The notes beneath the pieces were generated by a model. That model made no database searches. It saw only the letters and a list, made by a program, of their open reading frames with translations, and had not been told where the DNA came from. Of a stretch of DNA of 64,000 bases, positions 1 through 10,128 are shown in pieces. Within the stretch, counting starts at the first letter, position 1. Each line of letters starts with the position of its first letter. Position numbers and translations under genes: made by a program. Source of the stretch: an uncultured Roseovarius sp. (lineage in GTDB: Bacteria; Pseudomonadota; Alphaproteobacteria; Rhodobacterales; Rhodobacteraceae); the NCBI GenBank assembly GCA_947499555.1, contig CANMOU010000001.1:744001-808000 (forward strand), given 5' to 3'.

Positions 1-1125
1 CGCATTAGCCACAAAGATCACCGCATTAAAGAAACTCGCCAAAGCCAGCGGCCCGCAGAACAGAAAGATCAGTTCCCGCGTCATGCCTTCGGCGCCAAAG
101 AGGTCGGCAATCGGACCACGCAGGATAAAGAGCACCGAAGTAACGCCGACTACGTAAAGCCCGGCGAAGATCACGCCGTCGAAAAAAGTCTCGCGCACCC
201 GGTCAAGCCGCCCTGCCCCATAGTTCTGCCCCATTATCGGCCCGATCGATCCCGAAAGCGCCAGAACCACCGAAAAGACAACGGGAACCATCCGATTGAT
301 GATGGCCATGCCCGCCACCGCATCGGTGCCGTATTTCGCCATTTCCCGTGTGACAATCGCCGTCCCGACGGGCGCCGCGATGGTTGCCAGAATGGCGGGC
401 GTCGCAATCTGCATGCCCTCGCGAATGTCGTACATAAAGCATTGCACACGCGGCACGGCAAAGGCGTTGTAGACCCGTATCGCAGGCCAAAGCGCAATCA
501 CCATGGTGGCAAACCTTGCTGCCACAGTAGCCCAGGCCGCGCCTTCAAGGCCCATCGACAAGGCAAAGATAAAGATCGGGTCCAGCACACCGTTGACAAG
601 TGCGCCCACAAGCGAGGGATACATCGCCCGCGTACCATCACCATAGGCGCGCAGCACCGCGACGGTGGTCATGCCAAGGCCGGACATGATCGTCGTTGGC
701 AGGATGATCCAAAGGTAATCCTTGGCGCGCTCTGCGACATCCCCACTGGCCCCGAGAAGGCCAAGGATGAAATCAAGATTAGGCATCATGATCAGAGGGA
801 TGAGGATGCCAAACACGATGGCGAACATGCTAGAGCTGAAGGCGTGTTCGCGTGCCGGAAGGTCCTTTCCCCCGCCCAGCGAATTCGCAACAAGCGCGCC
901 GGCCGCAACGGAAAGCCCGATATTGATGGCGCTGGCAAAAAACATCACCACGCTGGCATACCCGGCAGCTGCGGCCAGTGCCTCTTGCCCCAGCATCGAG
1001 ATAAACAGCACATCAATCAGATCGACGGCGAAAATGGCCATAAGGCCAATACTCGACGTGAGCGACATGACCGAAACATGCCGCATCAGGTTACCTTCGA
1101 TGAACCGCGCTTCGATATGGGCCAA
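1..1125 (-). CDS. MATE family multidrug/cation efflux transporter (3' end cut by window)
   Basis: This is a polytopic inner-membrane protein of the MATE (NorM/DinF) family, which exports drugs or metabolites using a Na+ or H+ gradient. About 375 codons are visible, showing repeated hydrophobic segments and the family-typical stretch GPIMGQNYGAGRLDRV in the second half. The last 70 or so residues lie beyond base 1. I place the start at a TTG (1123-1125), because GGAGG lies six bases upstream; the first in-frame ATG is 13 codons further in. The neighbouring gcdH gene is on the same strand, about 100 bases upstream, and gives no clue to the substrate. The family is certain; the substrate is unknown. 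Confidence 0.9.
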   Translation of the reverse strand, partial: MAHIEARFIEGNLMRHVSVMSLTSSIGLMAIFAVDLIDVLFISMLGQEALAAAAGYASVVMFFASAINIGLSVAAGALVANSLGGGKDLPAREHAFSSSMFAIVFGILIPLIMMPNLDFILGLLGASGDVAERAKDYLWIILPTTIMSGLGMTTVAVLRAYGDGTRAMYPSLVGALVNGVLDPIFIFALSMGLEGAAWATVAARFATMVIALWPAIRVYNAFAVPRVQCFMYDIREGMQIATPAILATIAAPVGTAIVTREMAKYGTDAVAGMAIINRMVPVVFSVVLALSGSIGPIMGQNYGAGRLDRVRETFFDGVIFAGLYVVGVTSVLFILRGPIADLFGAEGMTRELIFLFCGPLALASFFNAVIFVANA

Positions 1126-1227
1126 GGGGGGCCTCCGTGGACTTTAGGTAAAAGCGATGTAACACCCTGCACCCAAAGCACAATAATCGAAAGGCGCGTC
1201 TTTACTGTGCGAAAACGCGCAGAAAAA

Positions 1228-2451
1228 TCAGAAGAACGCCTGCAGCCCGGTTTGCGCCCGACCCAGAATAAGCGCATGCACATCATGCGTCCCTTCATAG
1301 GTGTTCACCGTTTCGAGGTTCATCATGTGGCGGATCACCTGAAATTCCTCGGAAATTCCGTTGCCGCCATGCATGTCGCGCGCCATCCGGGCAATATCCA
1401 AGGCCTTGCCACAATTGTTGCGCTTGATCAGCGAAATCATCTCGGGCGCGGCTTTCGCCTCATCCAGAAGGCGCCCGACGCGCAGCGCGGCTTGCAAACC
1501 CAATGTAATCTCGGTCTGCATGTCGGCGAGTTTCTTCTGGAAAAGCTGTGTCTGCGCAATTGGACGATTAAACTGCTTGCGGTCGAGCCCGTATTGCCGC
1601 GCACCGTGCCAGCAAAACTCTGCCGCGCCCATCACGCCCCAGGCAATGCCGTAGCGCGCGCGGTTCAAACATCCAAAAGGCCCTTTAAGCCCTTGAACAT
1701 TCGGCAATAGCGCATCTTCACCAACCTCGACACCATCCAGAACAATCTCGCCTGTAATCGATGCGCGTAAGGATTGCTTGCCTGCAATCTTCGGCGCGCT
1801 GAGGCCCTTCATACCCTTCTCAAGCACAAAGCCCCGGATCTTGCCCTCATGGGCGTCGGACTTGGCCCAGATCACAAACACATCGGCAATGGGAGAATTG
1901 GAAATCCACATTTTCGAGCCGCTGATCTTATACCCCGCCGCGGTCTTCTCCGCCCGGGTCTTCATGCCTGCCGGATCCGAGCCTGCATCGGGCTCAGTCA
2001 GACCAAAACAGCCAATCAACTCTCCAGAGGCCAGCCCCGGCAGGTATTTCTGCCGCTGTTCTTCCGACCCGTAAGCATAGATCGGATACATCACGAGCGA
2101 GGATTGCACGCTCATCATGGAGCGATAGCCAGAATCCACACGCTCAATCTCGCGTGCGACAAGGCCGTAGGTCACGTATCCTGCGCCCAACCCGCCATAT
2201 TCCTCGGGGATGGTCGTCCCCAAGAGCCCCATCTGCCCCATCTCGCGGAATATGCTCGGATCGGAGGCCTCTTTCGCATAAGCCTCAATCACACGCGGTT
2301 GCAGCGTCTCTTGCGCAAAGGTCCGCGCGCTGTCTGCGATAAGGCGTTCATCCTCTTCCAACTGCTGGTCCAAAAGAAAGGGATCAGCCCAGTCAAAACT
2401 GGATAGGTCAGGTTTATCTTTGGCTTTGAGCTTGGGGGCGTCGAGGCTCAT
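1228..2451 (-). CDS. gcdH: Glutaryl-CoA dehydrogenase
   Basis: This flavoprotein of the acyl-CoA dehydrogenase family oxidatively decarboxylates glutaryl-CoA to crotonyl-CoA in lysine, hydroxylysine and tryptophan breakdown. The protein is about 407 residues, normal for the family. The FAD/substrate motif [13 protein letters not shown] is near residue 145. The catalytic glutamate lies in [16 protein letters not shown] near residue 386, the form typical of glutaryl-CoA dehydrogenases. I use the ATG at 2451, which has GGAG six bases upstream, rather than a TTG five codons earlier. It stands alone, with no LysR partner beside it. Family and specificity are well supported by the C-terminal motif. 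Confidence 0.92.
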   Translation of the reverse strand: MSLDAPKLKAKDKPDLSSFDWADPFLLDQQLEEDERLIADSARTFAQETLQPRVIEAYAKEASDPSIFREMGQMGLLGTTIPEEYGGLGAGYVTYGLVAREIERVDSGYRSMMSVQSSLVMYPIYAYGSEEQRQKYLPGLASGELIGCFGLTEPDAGSDPAGMKTRAEKTAAGYKISGSKMWISNSPIADVFVIWAKSDAHEGKIRGFVLEKGMKGLSAPKIAGKQSLRASITGEIVLDGVEVGEDALLPNVQGLKGPFGCLNRARYGIAWGVMGAAEFCWHGARQYGLDRKQFNRPIAQTQLFQKKLADMQTEITLGLQAALRVGRLLDEAKAAPEMISLIKRNNCGKALDIARMARDMHGGNGISEEFQVIRHMMNLETVNTYEGTHDVHALILGRAQTGLQAFF

Positions 2452-2645
2452 TGTCTGCTCCTGCAAATCAATCGTTAGTGCAAATATAGCGCGTCAGCCT
2501 GAGCAACAACAGTGGGCACACCGCCTGCAACGCGGTGCGGCATCGTCGAACTGACGGTAAGGCGGGTGAAAGTGCCCGAAGACCTGCGTGATGTCGGTGG
2601 ATTATGCCCATTTGGCAAAATGGTTGATCGGGGTCCAACGGCATG

Positions 2646-3758
2646 TCAGCCGCAAAGAAAGTTCCTTGTTGGCGAGCGGCTGAAAGCTTGCGCATGGCGG
2701 TGCACGAAAACGCTGCCCGGCATCTCAGTCACCCGTCGCATATGCGCGGCAACCTTATGTTTTTTAACCATTGGTCGGGCAAGCCCGCCTGCATCGGGCG
2801 CGCCATGGCTGATCGCAATGCCGGGTCCTGGGCCCATAGTTTTGTTTTTCACCAGGTCACAAGAAATCGGCCCAAGAAAAAGGCTTTCTGCACCAATCCC
2901 GTTCGCGAACAGGACGCTGTGATCCTCGGTCAGAAGATGAAAATAGCTTAGACCGCGCTTCCCCCGCGCCAGTCGTGCGCCAAATCTCGAGACAGAACAC
3001 AGATGCACCGCTTTGACAAAAGCGTCTCCCACCAGAATCCGATGTTGTTGCGACACAAAAAGCGGTTCGGGATTACCAAGAGCGCCCGGCGCGATGCGGA
3101 CCGGCAGCATCTTTTGATTTGCTCTTAATTGCCAGTCGGCAACATCTCTGCGCCCGATCCAGACAACCTCTCGCAGGCCACTGTCAATAGTCTGAACGCG
3201 CATCCCGCATTTGATGTGCTCAACCGGGCAAGGCCCAAATTCAGTTTCGATCTGCGTGCCGTTCGCGAAACAGACAACGCTTCCACTTTCAAACGTGCTG
3301 TATTGATAGCTCGACTCAGCGCTTGAGCCCGGGGTGTAGTCGATCGACGTGATCGTATACGTGACGTTTGGATCGATCGGAGCGCTGAAGATGTAGAAGT
3401 CCTGTGTTTGCGCACCGCCTCCGGGCTGTCCATTATCTTCACGAATAGAAACGCGACCAACTGTTATCTGATTTCCGGTACTGGGATCAGTCAGTACGAG
3501 CACATCTTCCAGGGACGCCAAACCCTGATCATAGGTCGACCCACCACCGTCAGAAAGCTCTCCCAACTGGCGGCCCGCCCCCGAGCTTTCGTCAAACTGA
3601 GCCCCCAACGCCGCGAATTCCGTGTCATCATCAGAAGCCGAAAATGTCAGGTCGGTGAAGGGTCCACCGCCAAGCTGAAACGTGCCGCCTTCGAAATAAG
3701 ACGTCGCATTTGTTTCAGAGACCAATACGGCCGTTGTGCCAGAAAGTTGTGTCGCCAT
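2646..3758 (-). CDS. Hint (hedgehog/intein) domain protein, probably secreted
   Basis: The protein has 370 residues. The first 155 or so are rich in Gly, Ser, Asp and Thr and look like an extracellular beta-structured region without a classical signal peptide. A Hint_2-type domain follows: the putative nucleophile Cys in VVCFANGTQIET (near residue 162), then VEHIKCGMRVQT, VVWIGRR and the block VSQQHRILV. Such proteins are abundant in Rhodobacterales and are often predicted type I secretion substrates. Hint domains can catalyse self-cleavage or ester transfer, but activity here is unproven. The C-terminal 70 residues are less typical. It stands alone between gcdH and the pho cluster. Confidence 0.8.
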   Translation of the reverse strand: MATQLSGTTAVLVSETNATSYFEGGTFQLGGGPFTDLTFSASDDDTEFAALGAQFDESSGAGRQLGELSDGGGSTYDQGLASLEDVLVLTDPSTGNQITVGRVSIREDNGQPGGGAQTQDFYIFSAPIDPNVTYTITSIDYTPGSSAESSYQYSTFESGSVVCFANGTQIETEFGPCPVEHIKCGMRVQTIDSGLREVVWIGRRDVADWQLRANQKMLPVRIAPGALGNPEPLFVSQQHRILVGDAFVKAVHLCSVSRFGARLARGKRGLSYFHLLTEDHSVLFANGIGAESLFLGPISCDLVKNKTMGPGPGIAISHGAPDAGGLARPMVKKHKVAAHMRRVTEMPGSVFVHRHAQAFSRSPTRNFLCG

Positions 3759-3794
3759 TTGCCCGCTCTGATCTCCGGAGCGGACTGCCTAGCG

Positions 3795-3837
3795 CGAAAA
3801 AACAAAAAGCCAGTTAAGCAATCTCGTGCTTGCGGCT
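3795..3837 (-). terminator. Probable terminator after phoB
   Basis: Read on the minus strand, an interrupted stem (AGCC/GGCT outside, AAGC/GCTT inside) overlaps the phoB stop codon and is followed by TTTTTG and a further T run. The stem is weak, but it stands at the end of the long pho operon, where a stop is expected. Confidence 0.4.
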
Positions 3838-4525
3838 ACCCCAAACTATATCCTGCCCCGCGTACCGTGCGCAGCGGATCGTTCCCGCCATGAGAGCACA
3901 GTACTTTGCGCAGCCGACCGATATGCACATCCACGGTTCGGGTATCGACATAGATATCGCGGCCCCAGACCCGGTCGAGAAGCTGCTCGCGGCTCCACAC
4001 CCGGCCGGGTTTTTCCATGAAGGTCGTCAGCAGGCGAAACTCTGTTGGTCCAAGCTTGAGCTCTTTGCCGCCGCGCATCACACGGTGGGTTTCTGAATCA
4101 AGCACGATATCCTGATACTCCAGCCGCTCACCCACGGTAGATGGCCGCGTGCGCCGAAGCTGGGCGCGCACCCGCGCCATCAGTTCGTTCACCGAATAGG
4201 GCTTGATCACATAATCATCCGCACCGGTCTCCAAACCGCGCACGCGGTCAACTTCCTCTGAGCGAGCGGAAATCATGATGATGGGCACATCGCGCGTCTC
4301 AGGCCGGGTCTTCAGCCTGCGACAGACCTCAATGCCCGACACGTTGGGCAGCATCCAGTCGAGCAGGATTACATCCGGCGTGGCCTCATCGACAAGCATC
4401 AGCGCCTCTTCGCCGTTGCCCGCACTTGTCACGGCAAAGCCGTCGGCCTCAAGGTTGTAGGCCAAAACCTCGCGCTGCGCGGGTTCGTCTTCGACCAAAA
4501 GAACGGTGGGTTGATGCGTCGCCAT
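3836..4525 (-). CDS. phoB: Phosphate regulon response regulator PhoB
   Basis: This OmpR-class response regulator is activated by PhoR when phosphate is scarce and binds Pho boxes. The 229 residues contain a receiver domain with the phosphoacceptor Asp56 in ILLDWMLP and the conserved Lys in YVIKPY. A C-terminal winged helix follows, with TEFRLL and VDVHIGRLRK. It is the last gene of phoR-pstSCAB-phoU-phoB, 18 bases downstream of phoU. Gene order, length and sequence all agree. Confidence 0.95.
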   Translation of the reverse strand: MATHQPTVLLVEDEPAQREVLAYNLEADGFAVTSAGNGEEALMLVDEATPDVILLDWMLPNVSGIEVCRRLKTRPETRDVPIIMISARSEEVDRVRGLETGADDYVIKPYSVNELMARVRAQLRRTRPSTVGERLEYQDIVLDSETHRVMRGGKELKLGPTEFRLLTTFMEKPGRVWSREQLLDRVWGRDIYVDTRTVDVHIGRLRKVLCSHGGNDPLRTVRGAGYSLG

Positions 4526-4543
4526 CTCGCGCCGGTCCCCGCG

Positions 4544-5263
4544 TTACTCGACCTGAGAGGTTTCTGGATCGACCGAGGTTTTGTCGCTTTTCAGGCGGCT
4601 TTCCTCGGGGAAAGATCCCGTTACCAGGTAGACAACCTGCTCGGCGATGTTGGTCACATGGTCGCCCATCCGTTCAGTGTTCTTGGCAATGAAATGCAGG
4701 TGCATGCAGGGAGTGATGTTGCGTGGATCTTCCATCATGAATGTCAGGAATTCCCGGAAGAGCGCGTTATACATCTGGTCCACGTCGTGGTCGCGGGCGA
4801 TCACCTCAAGCGCCAGCTTTTCGTCACGCTGGATATAGGCGTCCAGTGCATCGCGCAGCATCCGCTCGGTCTCGCGTGCCATGCGCCGCAAAGAGGCCGC
4901 CGCGCCATTGATTGGCGTCAACTGCGAAAGAACGGTTGTGCGCTTGGCCATGTTCTTGGCGTAGTCGCCGATCCGCTCCAGGTTCGAGGCGATTTTCATC
5001 ACCGTCAGGATCACGCGCAAATCAATTGCCGTGGGTGCGCGCAAGGCAATGATCCGTGCTGTATCCTCGTCGATCTGCTCTTCCAGCGCATCGATGGCCT
5101 TATCACCCGCCCGCACTTTCTCGGCCAGCTCTTCATCGCGCGATTCAAGCGAAATGGCGGCGTTCAGAATGGCCTCTTCGACCATCCCGCCCATCTTCAT
5201 GATCAGTGCCTGAACCGTCTCGAGGTCCCGGTCAAAAGCAGAGGAGATATGTTCGTCCTGCAT
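4544..5263 (-). CDS. phoU: Phosphate signalling protein PhoU
   Basis: PhoU is a cytosolic all-helical protein that links the PstSCAB transporter to PhoR and keeps the regulon off when phosphate is plentiful. The 239 residues match the usual length and carry two PhoU repeats with the expected motifs (for example EERIGDYAKNMAKR-like and RMGDHVTNIAE segments). I start it at the ATG of MQDEHISSAF (5263), which gives the family length. Longer in-frame starts would run into pstB. It lies 10 bases after pstB. Confidence 0.95.
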   Translation of the reverse strand: MQDEHISSAFDRDLETVQALIMKMGGMVEEAILNAAISLESRDEELAEKVRAGDKAIDALEEQIDEDTARIIALRAPTAIDLRVILTVMKIASNLERIGDYAKNMAKRTTVLSQLTPINGAAASLRRMARETERMLRDALDAYIQRDEKLALEVIARDHDVDQMYNALFREFLTFMMEDPRNITPCMHLHFIAKNTERMGDHVTNIAEQVVYLVTGSFPEESRLKSDKTSVDPETSQVE

Positions 5264-5273
5264 GTCAAAAATC

Positions 5274-6071
5274 CTAGCCAATCCGGCCTGTAATGTAACT
5301 TTCAGTGCGTTCGTCATTGGGATTGGTAAAAATCTGGCTGGTCTCGCCAAATTCCACCAGATCACCAAGATGGAAAAATGCAGTCTTCTGGCTCACGCGT
5401 GCGGCCTGCTGCATGGAGTGGGTCACAATGACCACCGAGTAATTCTTGCGCAACTCATCGATCAGCTCTTCCACCTGCGCCGTGGCAATCGGATCAAGTG
5501 CCGAACAGGGCTCATCCATCAATAGCACCTCGGGTTCGGTCGCCACCGCCCGCGCAATGCAAAGCCGCTGCTGCTGGCCACCCGAAAGCCCGGTGCCTGG
5601 TGCGTCAAGGCGGTCTTTTACCTCGTCCCAGATCGCCCCACGACGCAGGGATTTTTCAACGATCTCATCAAGTTCCGCCTTGTTCCTGGCAAGACCGTGA
5701 ATGCGCGGGCCATAAGCGACATTGTCATAGATCGATTTCGGAAACGGGTTGGGTTTCTGAAACACCATGCCCACCTTCGCGCGCAGCTGCACCGGATCGA
5801 CGCGCTTGTCATAGATATCCTCGCCGTCAAGACGGATATCCCCCTCGACCCGGCAGATATCAATCGTGTCATTCATCCGGTTGAGACAGCGCAGAAAAGT
5901 GGATTTGCCACAGCCAGACGGGCCGATAAAGGCCGTGACGGTCTTGTCTTCAAGTTCGACATCCACATCCTTGATGGCGTGGTTGTCGCCGTAATACACC
6001 TGCACCCCTCGGGCCGAGAATTTGATCTCTTTTTGATCCACATGTCTCTCCAGAATTGGCGTGTCATACAT
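5274..6071 (-). CDS. pstB: Phosphate ABC transporter ATP-binding protein PstB
   Basis: PstB is the ATPase that powers high-affinity phosphate import. It has 265 residues with Walker [10 protein letters not shown] (residues 50-58), the Q-loop segment [14 protein letters not shown], the ABC signature LSGGQQQR, Walker B VLLMDEP and the switch His in VIVTHSM. It lies 24 bases after pstA and 10 bases before phoU in the pst-pho operon. Confidence 0.97.
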   Translation of the reverse strand: MYDTPILERHVDQKEIKFSARGVQVYYGDNHAIKDVDVELEDKTVTAFIGPSGCGKSTFLRCLNRMNDTIDICRVEGDIRLDGEDIYDKRVDPVQLRAKVGMVFQKPNPFPKSIYDNVAYGPRIHGLARNKAELDEIVEKSLRRGAIWDEVKDRLDAPGTGLSGGQQQRLCIARAVATEPEVLLMDEPCSALDPIATAQVEELIDELRKNYSVVIVTHSMQQAARVSQKTAFFHLGDLVEFGETSQIFTNPNDERTESYITGRIG

Positions 6072-6095
6072 TGGCCTAGCTCCTTCGCCCGGCTT

Positions 6096-7451
6096 TTACC
6101 AGCGGCGCTCAAATTTGCGGCGCAGAAGAATGGCGATGATGTTCATGGTCAAAAGGAACGCGAGCAGAACGATGATCCCGCCCCAGGCGCGCTCATAAAA
6201 GGCCGGGTCGGCGCGCGTCGCCCATTGGTAAATCTGCGCCGGAATGGCCGAGTTCGGATCGACAAAGCCTGATGCCACGCTGTCGGGATAGTTGGTGGCA
6301 ATGTAGCCCACCATACCTATCAGCAGCAGCGGCGCGGTTTCGCCCAGGGCCTGAGCGAGGCCAATGATCGTCCCGGTCAAAATCCCGGGCATGGCCAGCG
6401 GCAGGACATGGTGGAACACGGACTGCATTTTGGAAGCCCCCACACCCAACGCCGCATCCCGGATTGAAGGCGGCACCGATTTCAGAGAAGCGCGTGTCGA
6501 GATGATGATGGTCGGCAGCGTCATCAGCGTCAGGACCAAACCGCCGACCAAAGGGGCCGATTGCGGCAGGTGCATGAACTGGATGAAAACCGATAGACCA
6601 AGAATACCAAAGACAATCGAAGGCACCGCCGCAAGGTTCGAGATGTTCACCTCAATGAGGTCGGTGAACTTGTTCTGAGGCGCGAATTCCTCAAGATAGA
6701 TCGACGCCGCGACACCGACAGGCAGGCTGAGGATTAGCACCACCAACATCATGAAGAATGAGCCAAGCATGCTCACACCTATGCCAGCCGCTTCAGGGCG
6801 GCTCTCGGACGCATCTGAGCCTGTGATGAAGGACATGTTGAATGACTTCGAGATCACACCCGCATCCCGAAACGCGTCTGTCAGGTCAAGTTGCTCCGCG
6901 GAGATGTTTTTGTCTTCGGCAATGTCTTCGCGTTTTACACGGCCTTTGAAGTAGCCATCCACGCGGGACGAGGCCAAAAGACGAAACTCCACCGTCTCAC
7001 CGATCATCTCCGGGTTGGCGATCACGTAGTCTCGCACCTGTGCCGCCGAAGAGGCCGACAGCAGGTTCTTCATATCCTTTGCTTCTTCCAAAGGCGTTTC
7101 GATATCGTGTTTCGTAATCTCTTCCAGCAACGCGTTTTGGATCAGTGGCGTATAACCAAAGGTCGAGACCTTTTTGATGTCCTCGATGTTCCGCGCGCCA
7201 CTCTTGTCGAGCTTGGCTGGATCCAGATACACCGACACATTCACGAATGTCTGCTGAAACGCCCCCATCCCGTTGGAGACGATCGAGCCGATCAGAACGA
7301 CGAGAAAGAAAAGCCCGGTACAGATCGCAGCGATTCCATAGGCTTTGAACCGTGCTTCGGCCCGGTTCCGGCGCTTTGTGCGTTCATCAAGCTCTGTCAG
7401 GGATCCCGCTTGTGCTTTCCCTGCGCCACCAGTGAGAGTTGCGTCAGTCAT
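6096..7451 (-). CDS. pstA: Phosphate ABC transporter permease PstA (long N-terminal form)
   Basis: This is one of the two membrane permeases for phosphate uptake. At 451 residues it is much longer than the roughly 300-residue enterobacterial PstA. The first 190 residues contain one membrane segment (near 37-60) and a probable periplasmic region, like the DUF3333 extension known in alphaproteobacterial PstA. The C-terminal half has the transporter TM core with the EAA-type loop ALGVGASKMQSVFHHVLPLAMPG-like (key residues Gly, Ala, Pro and Gly). The ATG overlaps the pstC stop by four bases, implying translational coupling. Confidence 0.95.
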   Translation of the reverse strand: MTDATLTGGAGKAQAGSLTELDERTKRRNRAEARFKAYGIAAICTGLFFLVVLIGSIVSNGMGAFQQTFVNVSVYLDPAKLDKSGARNIEDIKKVSTFGYTPLIQNALLEEITKHDIETPLEEAKDMKNLLSASSAAQVRDYVIANPEMIGETVEFRLLASSRVDGYFKGRVKREDIAEDKNISAEQLDLTDAFRDAGVISKSFNMSFITGSDASESRPEAAGIGVSMLGSFFMMLVVLILSLPVGVAASIYLEEFAPQNKFTDLIEVNISNLAAVPSIVFGILGLSVFIQFMHLPQSAPLVGGLVLTLMTLPTIIISTRASLKSVPPSIRDAALGVGASKMQSVFHHVLPLAMPGILTGTIIGLAQALGETAPLLLIGMVGYIATNYPDSVASGFVDPNSAIPAQIYQWATRADPAFYERAWGGIIVLLAFLLTMNIIAILLRRKFERRW

Positions 7452-8911
7452 TCATACTGCTCCCGGTACTTGCGGACGATGTAAAGCGCCAGCACGTTAA
7501 GCCCCAGCGTGATGATGAAGAGCGTCATACCAAGCGCGAAGGCCACGAGCGCCTCGGGGCTGGCAAAATCGGCGTCACCCGTCAGTTGGCTCACGATCTT
7601 GGCCGTGACGGTCGTCATCGCATCAAAGGGGTTCAGGGAAAGCCGTGCCGCCGCCCCTGCCCCCAGAACAACGATCATCGTCTCGCCAATCGCGCGCGAC
7701 GCCGCCAGAAGGATTGCCCCCACGATACCCGGCAGGGCCGCAGGCAGGATCACCTGCTTGATCGTCTCGGACTTGGTAGCGCCCAGCCCGTAAGAGCCAT
7801 CACGCATCGCCTGCGGAACCGCGTTGATGATGTCATCGCTCAGAGAACTAACAAACGGGATAAGCATGATCCCCATCACCAGCCCTGCAGTCATCACGGC
7901 AGTCCCGGCCTGCATGATGCCAACCCCGTCATCGCCAAAGACAGAGACCAGCAAAGGCCCAACAGTCAACAGGGCGAAGAGGCCATACACAATGGTGGGG
8001 ATGCCTGCCAAAACCTCAATGAGCGGTTTGGCAAAGGCGCGCACTTTGGGTGACGCATACTCAGACAGGTAGACCGCTGCGAAAAGGCCAATGGGAACGG
8101 CAACGGCCAGCGCGATGATCGAAATGTAAAACGTGCCCCACAGCAAGGGGATAATGCCCAGATCTGAGCCGCCACCAAAACTTGGGGCCCAGGTGAGTGA
8201 AAGGAAGAATTCGGATGCGGGATAGAGCTTGAAGAACTCAAGCGTGTTGAAGATGAGCGACAGAACAATCCCGATGGTCGTCAATATCGCGATCGATGCC
8301 GCCAGTATGAGCAGGATTTTGATGCCCGACTCCACCACGTTGCGCGCTCGGTAATCCTTGTTGGTCTGAACGAACGCAAAGGCAAACCCGGCAATGGCCA
8401 CGGCCAGAACAGCAAAGGTTCGGAACCAATCTCCGGATGCTGTCATCTCGCGGTACTGTTGCGCCGCACGCAAGACCGTCGCGGTCACATCCGAACCCAA
8501 GGCGACACCAACCTCTGCCAGTTTTTCGCGCACGTTGGTAAATTCCGTCCGGACGCTTTGTGCCTCTTCTTCAGCCATCGCACCTTGAGCTACTGCAAGG
8601 TCCAAACCATCCGCCACGCGCCGAACATCGGACATGACAAGACTACGTGTGCTGTCCGAGGGAATTAGCTCCTTCGGGATCGTGGATGATACCGATGTGT
8701 TGATGAACAGCGGCTGGATCAACATCCAAAGAACGAGCAATCCAAAAGCGGGCACCAGGGAGGAAAGCGCGACGTTCCAACCGTAATAGGCGGGGAGTGA
8801 ATGAAGACCTCGAGGGTCTCCTTCCGCATCTGCCAACGCGCGCGACCTGCCAAGAACAAATCCGATCAACGCCAGGACAAGAGCGATTGCAGCGAGCCAG
8901 ATTGCAGGCAT
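7448..8911 (-). CDS. pstC: Phosphate ABC transporter permease PstC (long N-terminal form)
   Basis: This is the partner permease of PstA. At 487 residues it carries about 180 extra N-terminal residues, with two or three hydrophobic segments and a helical region, as in other alphaproteobacterial PstC proteins. The conserved core includes the EAA-type loop around LGATKSETIKQVILPAALPG and the phosphate-path segment SRAIGETMIVVL. It follows pstS after 83 bases and overlaps pstA by four bases. Confidence 0.95.
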   Translation of the reverse strand: MPAIWLAAIALVLALIGFVLGRSRALADAEGDPRGLHSLPAYYGWNVALSSLVPAFGLLVLWMLIQPLFINTSVSSTIPKELIPSDSTRSLVMSDVRRVADGLDLAVAQGAMAEEEAQSVRTEFTNVREKLAEVGVALGSDVTATVLRAAQQYREMTASGDWFRTFAVLAVAIAGFAFAFVQTNKDYRARNVVESGIKILLILAASIAILTTIGIVLSLIFNTLEFFKLYPASEFFLSLTWAPSFGGGSDLGIIPLLWGTFYISIIALAVAVPIGLFAAVYLSEYASPKVRAFAKPLIEVLAGIPTIVYGLFALLTVGPLLVSVFGDDGVGIMQAGTAVMTAGLVMGIMLIPFVSSLSDDIINAVPQAMRDGSYGLGATKSETIKQVILPAALPGIVGAILLAASRAIGETMIVVLGAGAAARLSLNPFDAMTTVTAKIVSQLTGDADFASPEALVAFALGMTLFIITLGLNVLALYIVRKYREQYE

Positions 8912-8994
8912 GGGTCCCCCGTCCCAAATTTTAAGTCAGCCTAAATGGCGCACCGGAGGCGGCGCATCACCGCCTCCGGGAATTGCTTAGCGTC

Positions 8995-10053
8995 TTATGA
9001 GCCTTGGCCGAGTGTCTGTTCGTCGCTCACGGCGGCTTGCGTTCCGCCCAGCTCTGGGTCGGAGACCAACCCGTATTGTGCCAGAGGTCCGTCAGGGCCA
9101 GCGATTTCGTCAGAGACGAAGAACTCTGCAAACTCTTTCAGGCCGGGGATCACGCCGATATGCGCCTTCTTAATGTAAAAGAAAAGCGGACGTGAAACCG
9201 GGTATTCACCCGACGCAATGGCTTCGGTGGACGGTGCCACGCCACCCATGGTCGCGACTTTGAGCTTGTCTGTGTTGTTCTCGTAGAACGCCAGACCGAA
9301 GACGCCGATGCCTTCACTGTTGCTGTCGATACGCGCCAGCGTCTCAGTGTAGTCACCGTCGATGTCCACGGATTTGCCATCGGTGCGCACTTCGTAGCAG
9401 GCGCTCTTGGCAGCTTTCTTTTTGGCCTTCTCGTCATCACCTTCGGCAGCCGCAAGGTAGAGGTCATAAGCGCCTGTGGCCTTGCAGCCTTCAACCAGCA
9501 CTTTCTCTTCAAAGACTTCTCGTGTGCCGTGCTTTGTGCCCGGGATAAAGGCTGCGATCTCAACCGCAGGCAGGTCAGGGTTGGCATCCGCCCATGTGGT
9601 GTTGGTGTTTTCCACCAACGCGCCGTCCTTGACGATCATTGGGCTGAGAGCGTTGAACCAGTCTGAAGCTTCAAATGCGCTGAAGTCCGGACCGGTTTTC
9701 TGGCTTGCAAAGACGATGCCGTCATAACCGATACGCACTTCGATGATGTCTGTGACACCAGCTTCTGCGCAGGCTTTGACTTCTCTTTCACGAATCTGCC
9801 GTGAGGAATTGGCGATGTCGATTGTGTTTTCACCTACACCTTCACAAAACCGTTTCAGGCCCGCCGATGAGCCACCGGATTCCACGACAGGGGTTGGAAA
9901 GTCGAAGTTTTCACCGAACGCTTCAGCCACGATAGAGGCATAAGGCAGCACGGTTGACGACCCGGCAACTTGCACGTTGTCGCGCGCGGCGGCAGTGGTG
10001 GCCGAGACGGCCGCAATTGCCAAGCTAGAGGCAGTCAGTTTCACAAAGGACAT
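8995..10053 (-). CDS. pstS: Phosphate-binding periplasmic protein PstS
   Basis: PstS captures phosphate in the periplasm for PstCAB. The 352 residues begin with a Sec signal peptide (about 1-23, ending in TTAAA). The phosphate-loop motif QVAGSSTVLPY and the SGGSSAGLKRF segment follow. A good ribosome site (GGAG, six bases before the ATG) supports the start. It is the first gene after the Pho box and is probably the most highly expressed gene of the operon. Confidence 0.96.
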   Translation of the reverse strand: MSFVKLTASSLAIAAVSATTAAARDNVQVAGSSTVLPYASIVAEAFGENFDFPTPVVESGGSSAGLKRFCEGVGENTIDIANSSRQIREREVKACAEAGVTDIIEVRIGYDGIVFASQKTGPDFSAFEASDWFNALSPMIVKDGALVENTNTTWADANPDLPAVEIAAFIPGTKHGTREVFEEKVLVEGCKATGAYDLYLAAAEGDDEKAKKKAAKSACYEVRTDGKSVDIDGDYTETLARIDSNSEGIGVFGLAFYENNTDKLKVATMGGVAPSTEAIASGEYPVSRPLFFYIKKAHIGVIPGLKEFAEFFVSDEIAGPDGPLAQYGLVSDPELGGTQAAVSDEQTLGQGS

Positions 10054-10128
10054 ATGTTGCTCCTGATGTCAGATGTCATGGCCACCCCCCGGTGACCTTG
10101 GCCTCGTACCTAGAGAGAACGCACGACG

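Noticed and set aside
442-1710. 422-codon open frame on the plus strand opposite the MATE and gcdH genes
   Set aside because: It lies across two well-supported minus-strand genes, has no recognisable domain, is rich in His, Arg and Gly, and results from high-GC antisense coding bias.
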